This document shows, one piece after another, positions 27,712 to 35,995 of a DNA stretch of 35,995 nt. This stretch comes from Arcicella sp. (GTDB lineage: Bacteria; Bacteroidota; Bacteroidia; Cytophagales; Spirosomataceae). A model generated the notes under the pieces. It ran no database searches, was not told the origin of the DNA, and worked only from the letters and a program-made list of their open reading frames with translations. Positions within the stretch are counted from its first letter, which is position 1. Every line of letters starts with the position of its first letter. The stretch spans positions 1 to 35,995 of the forward strand of contig JANXRS010000139.1 of the NCBI GenBank assembly GCA_025356745.1, in the 5' to 3' direction. Both the position numbers and the translations under genes were made by a program.

Positions 27712-29922
27712 TTACAGATTCAACCAGTAAGTCATTTTTAAAACCACAGCACGGTTTTTAATTTCGTAATTATTCGGAAAATAATTATCGGTATAAACCA
27801 GGAAAATATCCGAAGCGGGTTTATATCTCCATTGCAAACGACTGTTGATGTTTATGTTCTGACGTTGTTCATTGTATTGAACAAATGTTGTAAAGAATAA
27901 TTTATTGGTAAACGTAATATCAACTTTCGGACTAATTAAAAGAAAGTGTGTTTTGACAATTTTATTTGTTTGTTCAGCCACAGGAATTTTTACATCACTA
28001 ATATTCACATAATTAATATTTGCCGAAATATTTACATAAGGCTGAAAACGGTAGCCTATCGTAGTTGATAAATTGAAGAGATTCCCATCACCGAAATATC
28101 CTCCGTAAGAACCAGAGAAATTAGTCGTATATTTTTTGCGAGGGGAAGAAATATATTCAAAATTAAACGTTTTATACCGATGTTCACTTCCAACTTTTAA
28201 TACGTCATTGGTTCCTTCATTTGTTGGGTCAAAATCGTATTGAAGCTTGTAATAATTACTCTGAAAATATAACACTAAACGGCTTTGTGATTTGAATGCT
28301 GAAACGTAACCAATTAAATGGGAAGCATCTGTTAATTCTCCATTTGTGTTCCAAAAATAGTCAGCAGAAGTTGTTGGTGCTTTGAAAAACACTTTACTAC
28401 TTATTTTTTTTGGATAATGCACGTAACTAATTTCATCAACTGCAATACGATAATAACCTCTTCGTGGCACATATCCGATTTCTGGTGTATAATTAATACC
28501 CACATTTTCGTGTTGCACATTAGCTACCCAATGTAAAGAAGCATACTGCAAATTATATCCTTGCATCACATCTTCCCCCTTTGTTTTGGGGCTAAATGAC
28601 TTCATAACTACTGCCTTGCCAGTCCACTCGTTATTGGCAGAAGCCAAATTATATTCAATTCCAAGATTCCTATTAAAATCTGTAAATCCAGCATTTGTTT
28701 TTTCACTAAAATTCAATGATTGTTTGTTCAAAAACATCATTCCAACGCTCGACCTTTTGAAGACTTTTTGTTGCAAAACCAAGGCCGTAAAATTCTGATT
28801 GGGTCGTCTGGTAGTATCGGTTAAATCAATCGAACCCGTTTGTATATTCATCGCTCCGATACGAAGATTACTGTTGAGTTTTCCACTCATTCTGGCTCCG
28901 TAAGTGATGGGAACGCCTAAACCGATGCGTCGTGAAAAGAAGGGACGGAGATTATCTAATCCAAAATTATTGAACAAATCGGCATTTTCTAAGAAGAACT
29001 GACGACGTTCAGGAAAAAACAATTCAAACCGACTCAAATTTGTTACTTGCCTATCTACATCCACCTGCGAGAAATCGGGATTCACCGTTAAATCCAAATT
29101 TAAAGCCGATGAAAGAGCGATTTTAGCATCCCCTCCAAAATCTTTTCTAAATGTTGCATTAATATTATTATAGAAATCTTTATTTATCCCTACCAACCCA
29201 TAAGGAATGATTGAAATATTGGCTTTAGGCGATGGAGGAAGTGTTTCCCAAGCTAATATACCAGTGAAAGCAAGCGAAAATCCTGCATATTGCCTCGGCA
29301 CTTTTGTCCAATTAGAAATCTCTTTCTGGTTAGGATAACTACGAGTAAAATTTATGCCCCAATTGGATACATCTTTTTTATACCGTAAAGTTTTGAAAGG
29401 AATTGCCATTTCTACAATCCAACGGTCGGCGAGATATTTGGTTTGCGAAAACCACTTATTATCCCAGTTCAAATTCTGAACTTGTCCTTCAGAAATTAAT
29501 CCTTCCAATTGTGCTCCAGCCGCATTTACTCCAAAAATAAACCCATTTGTTAAGTCATTAAAGGGTTCAATAATTATCTCAAATGCCTCATTCGCTCCAA
29601 AAGAAAAATCTCGTTTCATAGATTCAACGGTAGCCGTTTTTCCATCATTTGCTTTGAAACAAATGGCGGAAACATACAAAAAATTTTCGTCGTAAGTCAA
29701 TCTCACTTCAGTTTGATTCGTAGCACGAGCGGTATCTGTTGGAAATTTGAGCCAAAAATCTTTGGCTACATCGGTACTTTTCCAAGCCTGCTCATCTAAA
29801 ATTCCATCAATATTAATTTTGGATGTTGCAGGCTTGATTTGAAACTGGTAAGACTCATTTACTTTCTGTGATTGGGCGGTTTGTACAGATAAAATGAAGA
29901 TGAAGGGTAGCAGTTTTTTCAT
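27712..29922 (-). CDS. DUF5916 / carbohydrate-binding family 9-like outer membrane protein
   Basis: INIDGILDEQAWKSTDVAKDFWLKFPTDTARATNQTEVRLTYDENFLYVSAIC; PFFSRRIGLGVPITYGARMSGK; beta-barrel-like C-terminus. Confidence 0.9.
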   Translation of the reverse strand: MKKLLPFIFILSVQTAQSQKVNESYQFQIKPATSKINIDGILDEQAWKSTDVAKDFWLKFPTDTARATNQTEVRLTYDENFLYVSAICFKANDGKTATVESMKRDFSFGANEAFEIIIEPFNDLTNGFIFGVNAAGAQLEGLISEGQVQNLNWDNKWFSQTKYLADRWIVEMAIPFKTLRYKKDVSNWGINFTRSYPNQKEISNWTKVPRQYAGFSLAFTGILAWETLPPSPKANISIIPYGLVGINKDFYNNINATFRKDFGGDAKIALSSALNLDLTVNPDFSQVDVDRQVTNLSRFELFFPERRQFFLENADLFNNFGLDNLRPFFSRRIGLGVPITYGARMSGKLNSNLRIGAMNIQTGSIDLTDTTRRPNQNFTALVLQQKVFKRSSVGMMFLNKQSLNFSEKTNAGFTDFNRNLGIEYNLASANNEWTGKAVVMKSFSPKTKGEDVMQGYNLQYASLHWVANVQHENVGINYTPEIGYVPRRGYYRIAVDEISYVHYPKKISSKVFFKAPTTSADYFWNTNGELTDASHLIGYVSAFKSQSRLVLYFQSNYYKLQYDFDPTNEGTNDVLKVGSEHRYKTFNFEYISSPRKKYTTNFSGSYGGYFGDGNLFNLSTTIGYRFQPYVNISANINYVNISDVKIPVAEQTNKIVKTHFLLISPKVDITFTNKLFFTTFVQYNEQRQNININSRLQWRYKPASDIFLVYTDNYFPNNYEIKNRAVVLKMTYWLNL

Positions 29923-30217
29923 GAATTTAATAGTTTTATGAATTTAGGTAAGTAGTTACAAAGATAGTAAAAAATTGGTTAATGATTGAAAATAAGTGTT
30001 GATGTTCGTAAAATACTTTTCATCTCAGTTTTTATTAAAAAAATATTCAACTTTGGGATAGAGAAAGAGGCTGTTGAGAGAATATAAATATATTCGTAAA
30101 ATCTATGCCTTGAATTCTATATTTTATCAAAATCAGATTTTTGTACCTTATTAAATTCTCGTATTAAAACATTAAAATAGATTAAAAATAAACTTTCCAC
30201 AAGCATGAATGCCCCCA

Positions 30218-30241
30218 ATCGGTTTTGTAAAACCATGATTA
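30218..30241. promoter_or_regulatory. Candidate operator: aatc-ggtttt-gt-aaaacc-at-gatt
   Basis: Near-perfect palindrome with a 2-nt asymmetry, 42 nt before the APC permease start. Confidence 0.3.
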
Positions 30242-30283
30242 ATCCTTAATTTGTATCAGCATTTGTAAACCAAAAACCACTTC

Positions 30284-31702
30284 ATGCCGAAATCCCCTGA
30301 AAATCAAGGACAATTAGTTCGCTCCATTGGATTAACCTCCGCCATAGTTCTCATTATCAGTTCTGTGATTGGCACGGGTGTTTTTAAGAAAATTGCTGCG
30401 ATGTCGGCAGAGTTACAATCGCCAGTTTTAGTATTAATTGCTTGGCTATTAGCAGGTTTAATTAGTTTGGCGGGTACACTTTCCAATGCTGAAGTTGCCA
30501 GTATGCTCGCAGATTCGGGTGGGGAATTTGTTTATTTTCGTAAAATATATAATCGCTTTTTTGCCTTCCTATTTGGTTGGACAAACTTTGCGGTAATTCG
30601 TACCGCTTCAATCGCATCCATTGCCTACGTTTTTGCTCAGTCGTTAAATAGCCTCATTCCATTTCCTGAAACATCAAAAGCTTTATCTGAATTTAGTTTT
30701 TTGGGTTTGCATCTTTTTGATAATCTTAGCGTAAAGTTGGTGGGAATATCCTTAATTATTTTTCAAACTTATTTTAATTATCGAGGATTAAAATTAGGCG
30801 AAAATTTAAGCAGAGTTTTAACCGCATTAATGGTTGTTACTATGCTGATAATCATTATATTAGGATTAACTTCGAGCATCGGTAGTATGGATAACATCAC
30901 AACAAATAGCGTTAGATATGACCCTAATACAATGAATGGTTCGACGCTTTTCAAGGCATTGGCATTGGCTTGTCTGAGTGCTTTTTGGGGATACGAAGGT
31001 TGGGCAAGTGTGGGATTTATTGGTGGTGAAATGAAGAATCCGCAACGCAATTTGCCATTAGCCTTAATTTTCGGAACTTTAATAGTGATGGCAATTTACT
31101 TATTAATGAATTTTGTTTATCTCTATATTCTTCCAATTGACGAATTTATCAATATTTACGAATCTAAAAATGGAATTGCTGCCGTTGCCGTTGTCAATCA
31201 CTTTTTGGGTTCATCAGGAGGACTTTTAATTTCTTGCCTTATTCTGATTGCCACCTTCAACTGTTCAAGCACCACTATTCTTTTGGCTTCGAGATTATTT
31301 TATGCCATGGCGAATGATAAGATGTTTTTCAAAAGCGTTGATTACATCCACCCAAAATATAATACCCCTTCCAGAGCTTTATTTATTCAAGCAATTTGGA
31401 CTTCACTTTTAGTACTTTCGGGTACTTTCGATCAATTGACGGATATGTTGATTTTTGCGGCTTTTATTTTCTACGGAGCAACGGCTTTTGGGGTTTTTGT
31501 CTTGCGTAAGAAAATGCCCGATGCTCCCCGTCCATACAAAGTAATTGGTTATCCATTTGTACCAGCAATCTTTATATTATTTTGTATTGCTCTGATTGTC
31601 AATACCTTAATGCAAAAACCAGAAGAAGCATTGATTGGTTTAGGATTAATGGCAACGGGCTTACCTTTCTATTTTTATTGGAAAAGTAAGGAAAAGGTTT
31701 AG
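30284..31702 (+). CDS. APC family amino acid permease
   Basis: SIGLTSAIVLIISSVIGTGVFKKIAAMSAEL, SNAEVASMLADSGGEFVYFRKIYNRFFAFLFGWTNF, LACLSAFWGYEGWASVGFIGGEMKNPQRNLPLALIFG. Confidence 0.94.
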   Translation: MPKSPENQGQLVRSIGLTSAIVLIISSVIGTGVFKKIAAMSAELQSPVLVLIAWLLAGLISLAGTLSNAEVASMLADSGGEFVYFRKIYNRFFAFLFGWTNFAVIRTASIASIAYVFAQSLNSLIPFPETSKALSEFSFLGLHLFDNLSVKLVGISLIIFQTYFNYRGLKLGENLSRVLTALMVVTMLIIIILGLTSSIGSMDNITTNSVRYDPNTMNGSTLFKALALACLSAFWGYEGWASVGFIGGEMKNPQRNLPLALIFGTLIVMAIYLLMNFVYLYILPIDEFINIYESKNGIAAVAVVNHFLGSSGGLLISCLILIATFNCSSTTILLASRLFYAMANDKMFFKSVDYIHPKYNTPSRALFIQAIWTSLLVLSGTFDQLTDMLIFAAFIFYGATAFGVFVLRKKMPDAPRPYKVIGYPFVPAIFILFCIALIVNTLMQKPEEALIGLGLMATGLPFYFYWKSKEKV

Positions 31703-31720
31703 TAGATAATTTATTAGTTA

Positions 31721-31762
31721 GCAGTAAAATGGACATTTTAAAAATGATTTCCATTTTACTGC
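31721..31762. repeat. 13-bp perfect inverted repeat flanked by heptamer-like sequence
   Basis: gcagtaaaatgga (31721-31733) / tccattttactgc (31750-31762), flanked by ttattagttagcag... and ...actgccgactgtaaaac. Confidence 0.75.
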
Positions 31763-32046
31763 CGACTGTAAAACTTAATACTATATTCTAACTAATAGGA
31801 AGTTTTTTAAGCATAGATAAAATAATTTAATTTGTTGATAACCAATGAATTGAAGAACAATTGTCAATAATCTACAAGCCCCTATCGTTTATTTTTGGGC
31901 TAATTCATACTGTCGAAATGACTCATCGAATGGAAAATTATTCGCTCAATTTTAGGATAATTTTTCAAGAAATCTACCACCTTTAAAGTCATTCCAGTAG
32001 AATATGTATTGTCCACAGAAAGTTATTGTATTAAATAAAAATACAA

Positions 32047-32862
32047 TTAGAGGGAATTTCTCTGAATAAATAAAAATGGGTTGCGGATATGTTCTTTTTT
32101 ACCATTCAAAATAAGTTCGGCGGCGGTTTTTCCTAATTGAAAATGGTCAGTCGTAACGACAGTAATTCCGCCAGAAAGCACTTCTTTCACAGGCGTTTCA
32201 TTATAAGATAGGATACCAATATCAAGACCAATTTTTAAATTTTGAATAGTGCAATGTTTCAATATTTCAGCCAAAAATCGCTCCGATAAAATCAAATAAG
32301 CTTCATTTCTACGGATAATTCCATCGTTTACCTCTGTATAAATATTGTACGTTAAATTATTTTCAATGGCAAAACGAGTAACCCCTTCCATGATAGCAAG
32401 CGAATAAAAATACTTCTCTTGAATTACGAAGTTTAGGGTTTTATACTTGTTAATTAAGCTTTTAGCTTTCGAAAGTGCCTCATAAATATCTGCTTCAAAA
32501 TCCTGATAAACACAGGCATAATTTCCCCGAATAAATTCATTTCGTTTATCTAAAATCAATAATTTTTCTTTGGGAATGCTGTTCAGCGTCTTCAATATAT
32601 CTTCATTAATATGCGTTGCGTGAAGCATGATGGCGAAAAAATCATACGTGGTTAATTTATCTCGAATTACCTCCGCAAAATGAATTGAACTAGGATGAGT
32701 AATAGGGTGAATATATAAATCTACAGAGGCTCTACTACCAATTTGTAACAGAAATCCATTATAGATTTCATTGCGAAAATCACTGAGCTTATTGAAAATA
32801 AGTAACACTTTCAAATCAGTTTTTTCAGTTTTGTTTAAAGAAATGGCAAATGGGATACTCAC
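32047..32862 (-). CDS. Periplasmic-binding-protein-like sensor domain protein, HTH-less paralog of GntR regulator
   Basis: GTG start; parallels the 33255-34283 protein from its linker onward (KYKTLNFVIQEKYFYSLAIMEGVTRFA vs KYKTLNLVLTEEEYFDAELITGFRNFC; ILSYNETPVKEVLSGGITVVTTDHFQLGKTAAELILNGKKE vs IISLNDSCYKEILAGGITIISSKPKEIGKLAAEMIHGGKRQ). No GntR wHTH; in-frame stop shortly upstream. Confidence 0.75.
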   Translation of the reverse strand: MSIPFAISLNKTEKTDLKVLLIFNKLSDFRNEIYNGFLLQIGSRASVDLYIHPITHPSSIHFAEVIRDKLTTYDFFAIMLHATHINEDILKTLNSIPKEKLLILDKRNEFIRGNYACVYQDFEADIYEALSKAKSLINKYKTLNFVIQEKYFYSLAIMEGVTRFAIENNLTYNIYTEVNDGIIRRNEAYLILSERFLAEILKHCTIQNLKIGLDIGILSYNETPVKEVLSGGITVVTTDHFQLGKTAAELILNGKKEHIRNPFLFIQRNSL

Positions 32863-32909
32863 AAATTTATAATTTTACGCTAAATAAGTACTTGTAGTAT
32901 TAAAAAATA

Positions 32910-32950
32910 TCCTGTCTTATACAGAGGCAGTCAAGCAGGGTATAACAGGA
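32910..32950. promoter_or_regulatory. Hairpin in divergent intergenic region
   Basis: tcctgt-ct-tatac (32910-32922) pairs with gtata-acagga (32940-32950), 11 bp with a 2-nt bulge. Confidence 0.5.
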
Positions 32951-33089
32951 CAACAAAGGCATTTTAAAACCAATTTTGAAGGATTTATACCACTATTTGC
33001 AAGAATTATCCTAACGACTACAAGTATTCTGAACGTAATTTTACAGCACAAACAACTGTATTATTTCAATATTAAATTTAATTATACGA

Positions 33090-33221
33090 ATGAAATATAC
33101 TGGACAATTATTAACCAATAAAATCAAGAAAGTTCTTGCAACAAAAGGCGATTTTTACGAATTCACTTTAATTGCCATTATCTTTTTATTGGTTTTAATT
33201 CTTATAAAAATTGCCCTATAA
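33090..33221 (+). CDS. 43-aa small membrane ORF (single predicted TM)
   Basis: MKYTGQLLTNKIKKVLATKGDFYEFTLIAIIFLLVLILIKIAL*: basic N-terminus followed by a long hydrophobic stretch; 33 nt before the GntR start. Not in the supplied ORF list (too short). Confidence 0.5.
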   Translation: MKYTGQLLTNKIKKVLATKGDFYEFTLIAIIFLLVLILIKIAL

Positions 33222-33254
33222 ATTTCAAAAATTCACCAACACGACCCATTTATT

Positions 33255-34283
33255 ATGATAACAACGTTCAGAGATTTTGCTCAAGCAAAACAAGATTCAA
33301 AAACTCCAAAATATCAGCAATTAGTAAATACCTTGTTGATTGATATTGAAAAGGGTGATTTAAAAACGGGTGAAAGATTGCCTTCCATCAACGAAGCCAG
33401 TGAAGAATGCTATCTCTCACGTGATACCGTTGAACGTGCCTACTCAGAACTTCATCGCTTAGGCGTTATTACTTCAATTTTCAGAAAAGGCTATTTTATT
33501 TCTGGAAAATCGGCTAAAACGAAAACTAAAATTTTCTTTTTAGTGGGTAAAATTACAGAGAATAATAAAGCAATTTTCAACGCTTTTGTCAATTATGCGG
33601 GCAAAGAAGTGGCAGTTGATATTTTTACTTACAACTATAAAAACGATAATTTTAGAGATATCATCAATAATCATTTGGGCAACTATCATTATTATGTGAT
33701 TATGCCTCATTTGATTGAAGAAACCGAGGAAAACATCAAATGTTTAAAAAAGATTTCGGGTGAACGGCTAATTTTCCTTGAGCAAGCAATGCCTTCTTTG
33801 CAAAACGCTAATTCTTCAATTTTAAGCAATTCGGGTGAAGAGATTTTTAGTGTGATGCAACAAAATGCTAAGTATTTTAAGAAATATAAAACCTTAAATC
33901 TTGTATTAACGGAAGAAGAATATTTTGATGCTGAATTAATAACTGGTTTTAGAAATTTTTGCGAAGCAAATCATTATAATTTTCAAGTATTAGATGGTTT
34001 CCAAGATGAAGAGGTTGAAGAAGGTCATGTTTATCTCACAATGGATGATGCAGATTTAGTGGCTACCATCAAATCCGTTCAAAATCAGGATTTGGAATTG
34101 GGTAAACAAGTAGGAATAATTTCGCTCAATGACTCTTGCTACAAAGAAATATTGGCGGGAGGAATTACTATTATTTCTTCAAAACCAAAAGAGATTGGCA
34201 AATTAGCAGCTGAGATGATTCATGGCGGAAAACGCCAAAGTATGAATGTTTCGATGGAAATGATATTAAGAAAATCGCTTTAA
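33255..34283 (+). CDS. GntR-type transcriptional regulator with substrate-binding-like effector domain
   Basis: GntR wHTH: PKYQQLVNTLLIDIEKGDLKTGERLPSINEASEECYLSRDTVERAYSELHRLGVITSIFRKGYFI; C-terminal LacI/PBP-like region. Confidence 0.9.
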   Translation: MITTFRDFAQAKQDSKTPKYQQLVNTLLIDIEKGDLKTGERLPSINEASEECYLSRDTVERAYSELHRLGVITSIFRKGYFISGKSAKTKTKIFFLVGKITENNKAIFNAFVNYAGKEVAVDIFTYNYKNDNFRDIINNHLGNYHYYVIMPHLIEETEENIKCLKKISGERLIFLEQAMPSLQNANSSILSNSGEEIFSVMQQNAKYFKKYKTLNLVLTEEEYFDAELITGFRNFCEANHYNFQVLDGFQDEEVEEGHVYLTMDDADLVATIKSVQNQDLELGKQVGIISLNDSCYKEILAGGITIISSKPKEIGKLAAEMIHGGKRQSMNVSMEMILRKSL

Positions 34284-34336
34284 GGTTATAGTATTAGGTA
34301 AACTGATTGAATTTACGTTACATAGTTTACTTTTTC

Positions 34337-34376
34337 AAAAAAGGGAAGTTTCGTTTTTCGAAACCTCCCTTTTTTT
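34337..34376 (+). terminator. Rho-independent terminator
   Basis: gggaagtttcg (34343-34353) / cgaaacctccc (34359-34369), one mismatch, flanked by an A-run and a T-run. Confidence 0.85.
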
Positions 34377-34396
34377 ATGCAATACATAAATTTCCG

Positions 34397-34404
34397 TATC
34401 TTTG
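34397..34404 (+). promoter_or_regulatory. -7-like box TATCTTTG upstream of lpxH
   Basis: Matches TAnnTTTG; 48 nt upstream of ATG 34452 and just after the terminator. Supports 34452 rather than 34377 as the start. Confidence 0.45.
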
Positions 34405-34451
34405 GGGAAGATAAATTGGAAAATAATCCAAGCCGAACGCATAACAATCAC

Positions 34452-35246
34452 ATGAGTATAATTAATTTACAGAAAAACAAAAAAATATATTTTGCTTCAG
34501 ATTTCCATTTAGGCTATCCCGACCACCAAACAAGTCTTGTCCGTGAACGCAAAGTTGTAGCTTGGCTTGATTCCATAAAAGACGATGCTCAAGTAATTTT
34601 TTTGGTGGGAGATATTTTTGATTTTTGGTTTGAATATAAAAATGTTGTTCCGAAAGGCTTCGTTAGGTTATTGGGTAAATTGGCAGATTTAACGGATTCG
34701 GGCGTTGAAATTATCGTTTTTGCAGGTAATCATGATATTTGGATGTTTGATTATTTCACGAAAGAAATGGGCATAAAAGTTTATCGGGAATTTCAAGAAT
34801 ATACCATTCAAAAAGCAGAACAATCTAAAACTTTTTATGTAGTTCATGGAGACGGATTAGGTCCAGGCGATTTGGGGTATAAATATCTAAAGAAAGTATT
34901 TGAAAGTAAACTGTCGCAGTGGGCTTTTGGTTGGATTCATCCGCACGCAGGAATGACTTTGGCCATGTGGTGGTCGGGCAGTAGAAAAGGTGAAGAACGC
35001 ATCAAAGAAGAATTACAATTTAGGGGTGACGGCGAATGGCTTTGGAGTTTTGCTAAAGAACAAGAAGCCTTAAAACATCATGATTTCTACATTTTTGGGC
35101 ATCGTCATTTATTGTTAGATTTGCCCGTTAATGAAAATAGTAGATACATAAACCTCGGTCAGTGGGCGTATGATGATGAAGATAGTTATCATTTTGCTGT
35201 TTATGATGGAATAGACTTAGTTATTAAAAAATATTTACAGAATTAA
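34452..35246 (+). CDS. lpxH: UDP-2,3-diacylglucosamine diphosphatase, LpxH-like
   Basis: Calcineurin-like motifs: YFASDFHLGYP, FLVGDIFDFWFEY, VFAGNHDIWMF, VVHGDGLGPGD, IFGHRHLLLD. The ORF list start 34377 lies in the preceding terminator. Confidence 0.85.
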   Translation: MSIINLQKNKKIYFASDFHLGYPDHQTSLVRERKVVAWLDSIKDDAQVIFLVGDIFDFWFEYKNVVPKGFVRLLGKLADLTDSGVEIIVFAGNHDIWMFDYFTKEMGIKVYREFQEYTIQKAEQSKTFYVVHGDGLGPGDLGYKYLKKVFESKLSQWAFGWIHPHAGMTLAMWWSGSRKGEERIKEELQFRGDGEWLWSFAKEQEALKHHDFYIFGHRHLLLDLPVNENSRYINLGQWAYDDEDSYHFAVYDGIDLVIKKYLQN

Positions 35247-35250
35247 AACG

Positions 35251-35283
35251 ACTTATAGCATGACTTTGAGTCATGCTATAAGT
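35251..35283. repeat. Perfect 15-bp palindromic hairpin with 3-nt loop
   Basis: acttatagcatgact-ttg-agtcatgctataagt; lies between lpxH and the GH32 start at 35294. Confidence 0.9.
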
Positions 35284-35293
35284 AAAATCTAAT

Positions 35294-35995
35294 ATGAAAA
35301 AACTACTCATTTTCCTTCTTTTCCCATTTTTCACATACGCTCAAACGCCGAAAGAAACCCCTCATTGGAGACCAGATTATCATTTTTCCCCTCAAAAAAA
35401 CTGGATAAATGACCCAAATGGATTAATTTATCATCAAGGGCAATACCACCTTTTTTATCAACATAATCCCTTTGAAAACAAATGGGGACACATGAGTTGG
35501 GGACACGCCGTGAGTAAAAATCTTGTGGATTGGGAGCATCTTCCGCTGGCAATTCCAGAAGATTCAGTTTGGATTTTTTCGGGAAGTGTGGTAGTCGATA
35601 AAAATAATTCAAGCGGTTTCCAAATAGGCACTGAACCGTGCATGGTTGCCCTTTACACTGCCGATTATCATGATGGCAAAAAGGAGGCTCAATATCTTGC
35701 TTATTCCAACGATAGGGGAACGACTTGGACAAAATATACGGGTAATCCTGTGATAGATTTACAAATGGCAGATTTCCGTGATCCGCACGTAATTTGGCAT
35801 GAAAAAACTTCCCAATGGGTGATGAGTGTAGTCTTTCCGAAAGAGTATAAAGTCATATTTTATACCTCAAAAAACCTTAAAAATTGGACTCGTTCGGGTG
35901 AATTTGGCAATCAAGGGGAAATACGTAAAATATGGGAGTGTCCTGCCTTAGTTGAAATACCTATTGATGGTAATCCTCAGAATACTAAATGGTTA
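35294..35995 (+). CDS. GH32 family glycoside hydrolase (levanase/invertase-like), 3' truncated by window edge
   Basis: Open frame MKKLLIFLLFPFFTYAQTPKETPHWRPDYHFSPQKNWINDPNGLIYHQGQYHLFYQHNPFENKWGHMSWGHAVSKNLVDWEHLP; FSGSVVVD, ADFRDPHV, WECPALVEI are GH32 motifs. Absent from the ORF list because it has no stop in the window. Confidence 0.94.
   Translation, partial: MKKLLIFLLFPFFTYAQTPKETPHWRPDYHFSPQKNWINDPNGLIYHQGQYHLFYQHNPFENKWGHMSWGHAVSKNLVDWEHLPLAIPEDSVWIFSGSVVVDKNNSSGFQIGTEPCMVALYTADYHDGKKEAQYLAYSNDRGTTWTKYTGNPVIDLQMADFRDPHVIWHEKTSQWVMSVVFPKEYKVIFYTSKNLKNWTRSGEFGNQGEIRKIWECPALVEIPIDGNPQNTKWL

Noticed and set aside
34337-34376. Hairpin after the GntR gene as a regulatory element
   Set aside because: A-run, GC-rich stem and T-run are explained by an ordinary intrinsic terminator.
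34377-34451. Upstream in-frame start for lpxH
   Set aside because: ATG 34377 sits at the end of a terminator and precedes a promoter-like TATCTTTG; the conserved protein begins at 34452.
35331-35732. Minus-strand ORFs of 133 and 61 aa at the right edge
   Set aside because: They are antisense to a convincing GH32 frame starting at 35294 that the ORF track omitted because it runs off the window.

Overview
An AT-rich chromosomal window that looks like Bacteroidota, probably Cytophagales-like (PorD/DUF4835, DUF5916, DUF1343 and DUF4230 families, TAnnTTTG-type -7 boxes). All family names come from reading the translations by eye; no database search was run. Most genes are ordinary housekeeping or envelope genes: GH20 hexosaminidase, coaBC, porD-like, NFACT/RqcH-like, an RND efflux operon (adaptor, pump, TolC), an SSS symporter, MBOAT acyltransferase, NamZ-like DUF1343 protein, FtsX/LolE-like permease, ROK kinase, thioredoxin-like, rsgA, waaA, DUF5916, APC permease, a GntR-type regulator, lpxH and the 5' part of a GH32 gene that runs off the window. 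At least three decayed genes are present: a truncated response regulator, a frameshifted DUF4230 gene and an internally deleted DUF5916 gene. No CRISPR array, tRNA, rRNA or intact transposase was seen. I did not find a clear-cut new system. The best leads are: (i) a 28-bp tract of four degenerate heptamers inside the waaA coding frame, with related heptamers in nearby intergenic regions; (ii) a NamZ-SGNH-SGNH-MBOAT same-strand cluster suggesting linked cell-wall glycan acylation and MurNAc hydrolysis; (iii) a divergent locus pairing a GntR regulator with a paralog that starts at the domain boundary and lacks the HTH, with a 43-aa membrane micro-ORF and nested inverted repeats between them; (iv) a perfect 15-bp-stem, 3-nt-loop hairpin ending 10 nt before the GH32 start codon; (v) a nested multi-hairpin element after the efflux operon.
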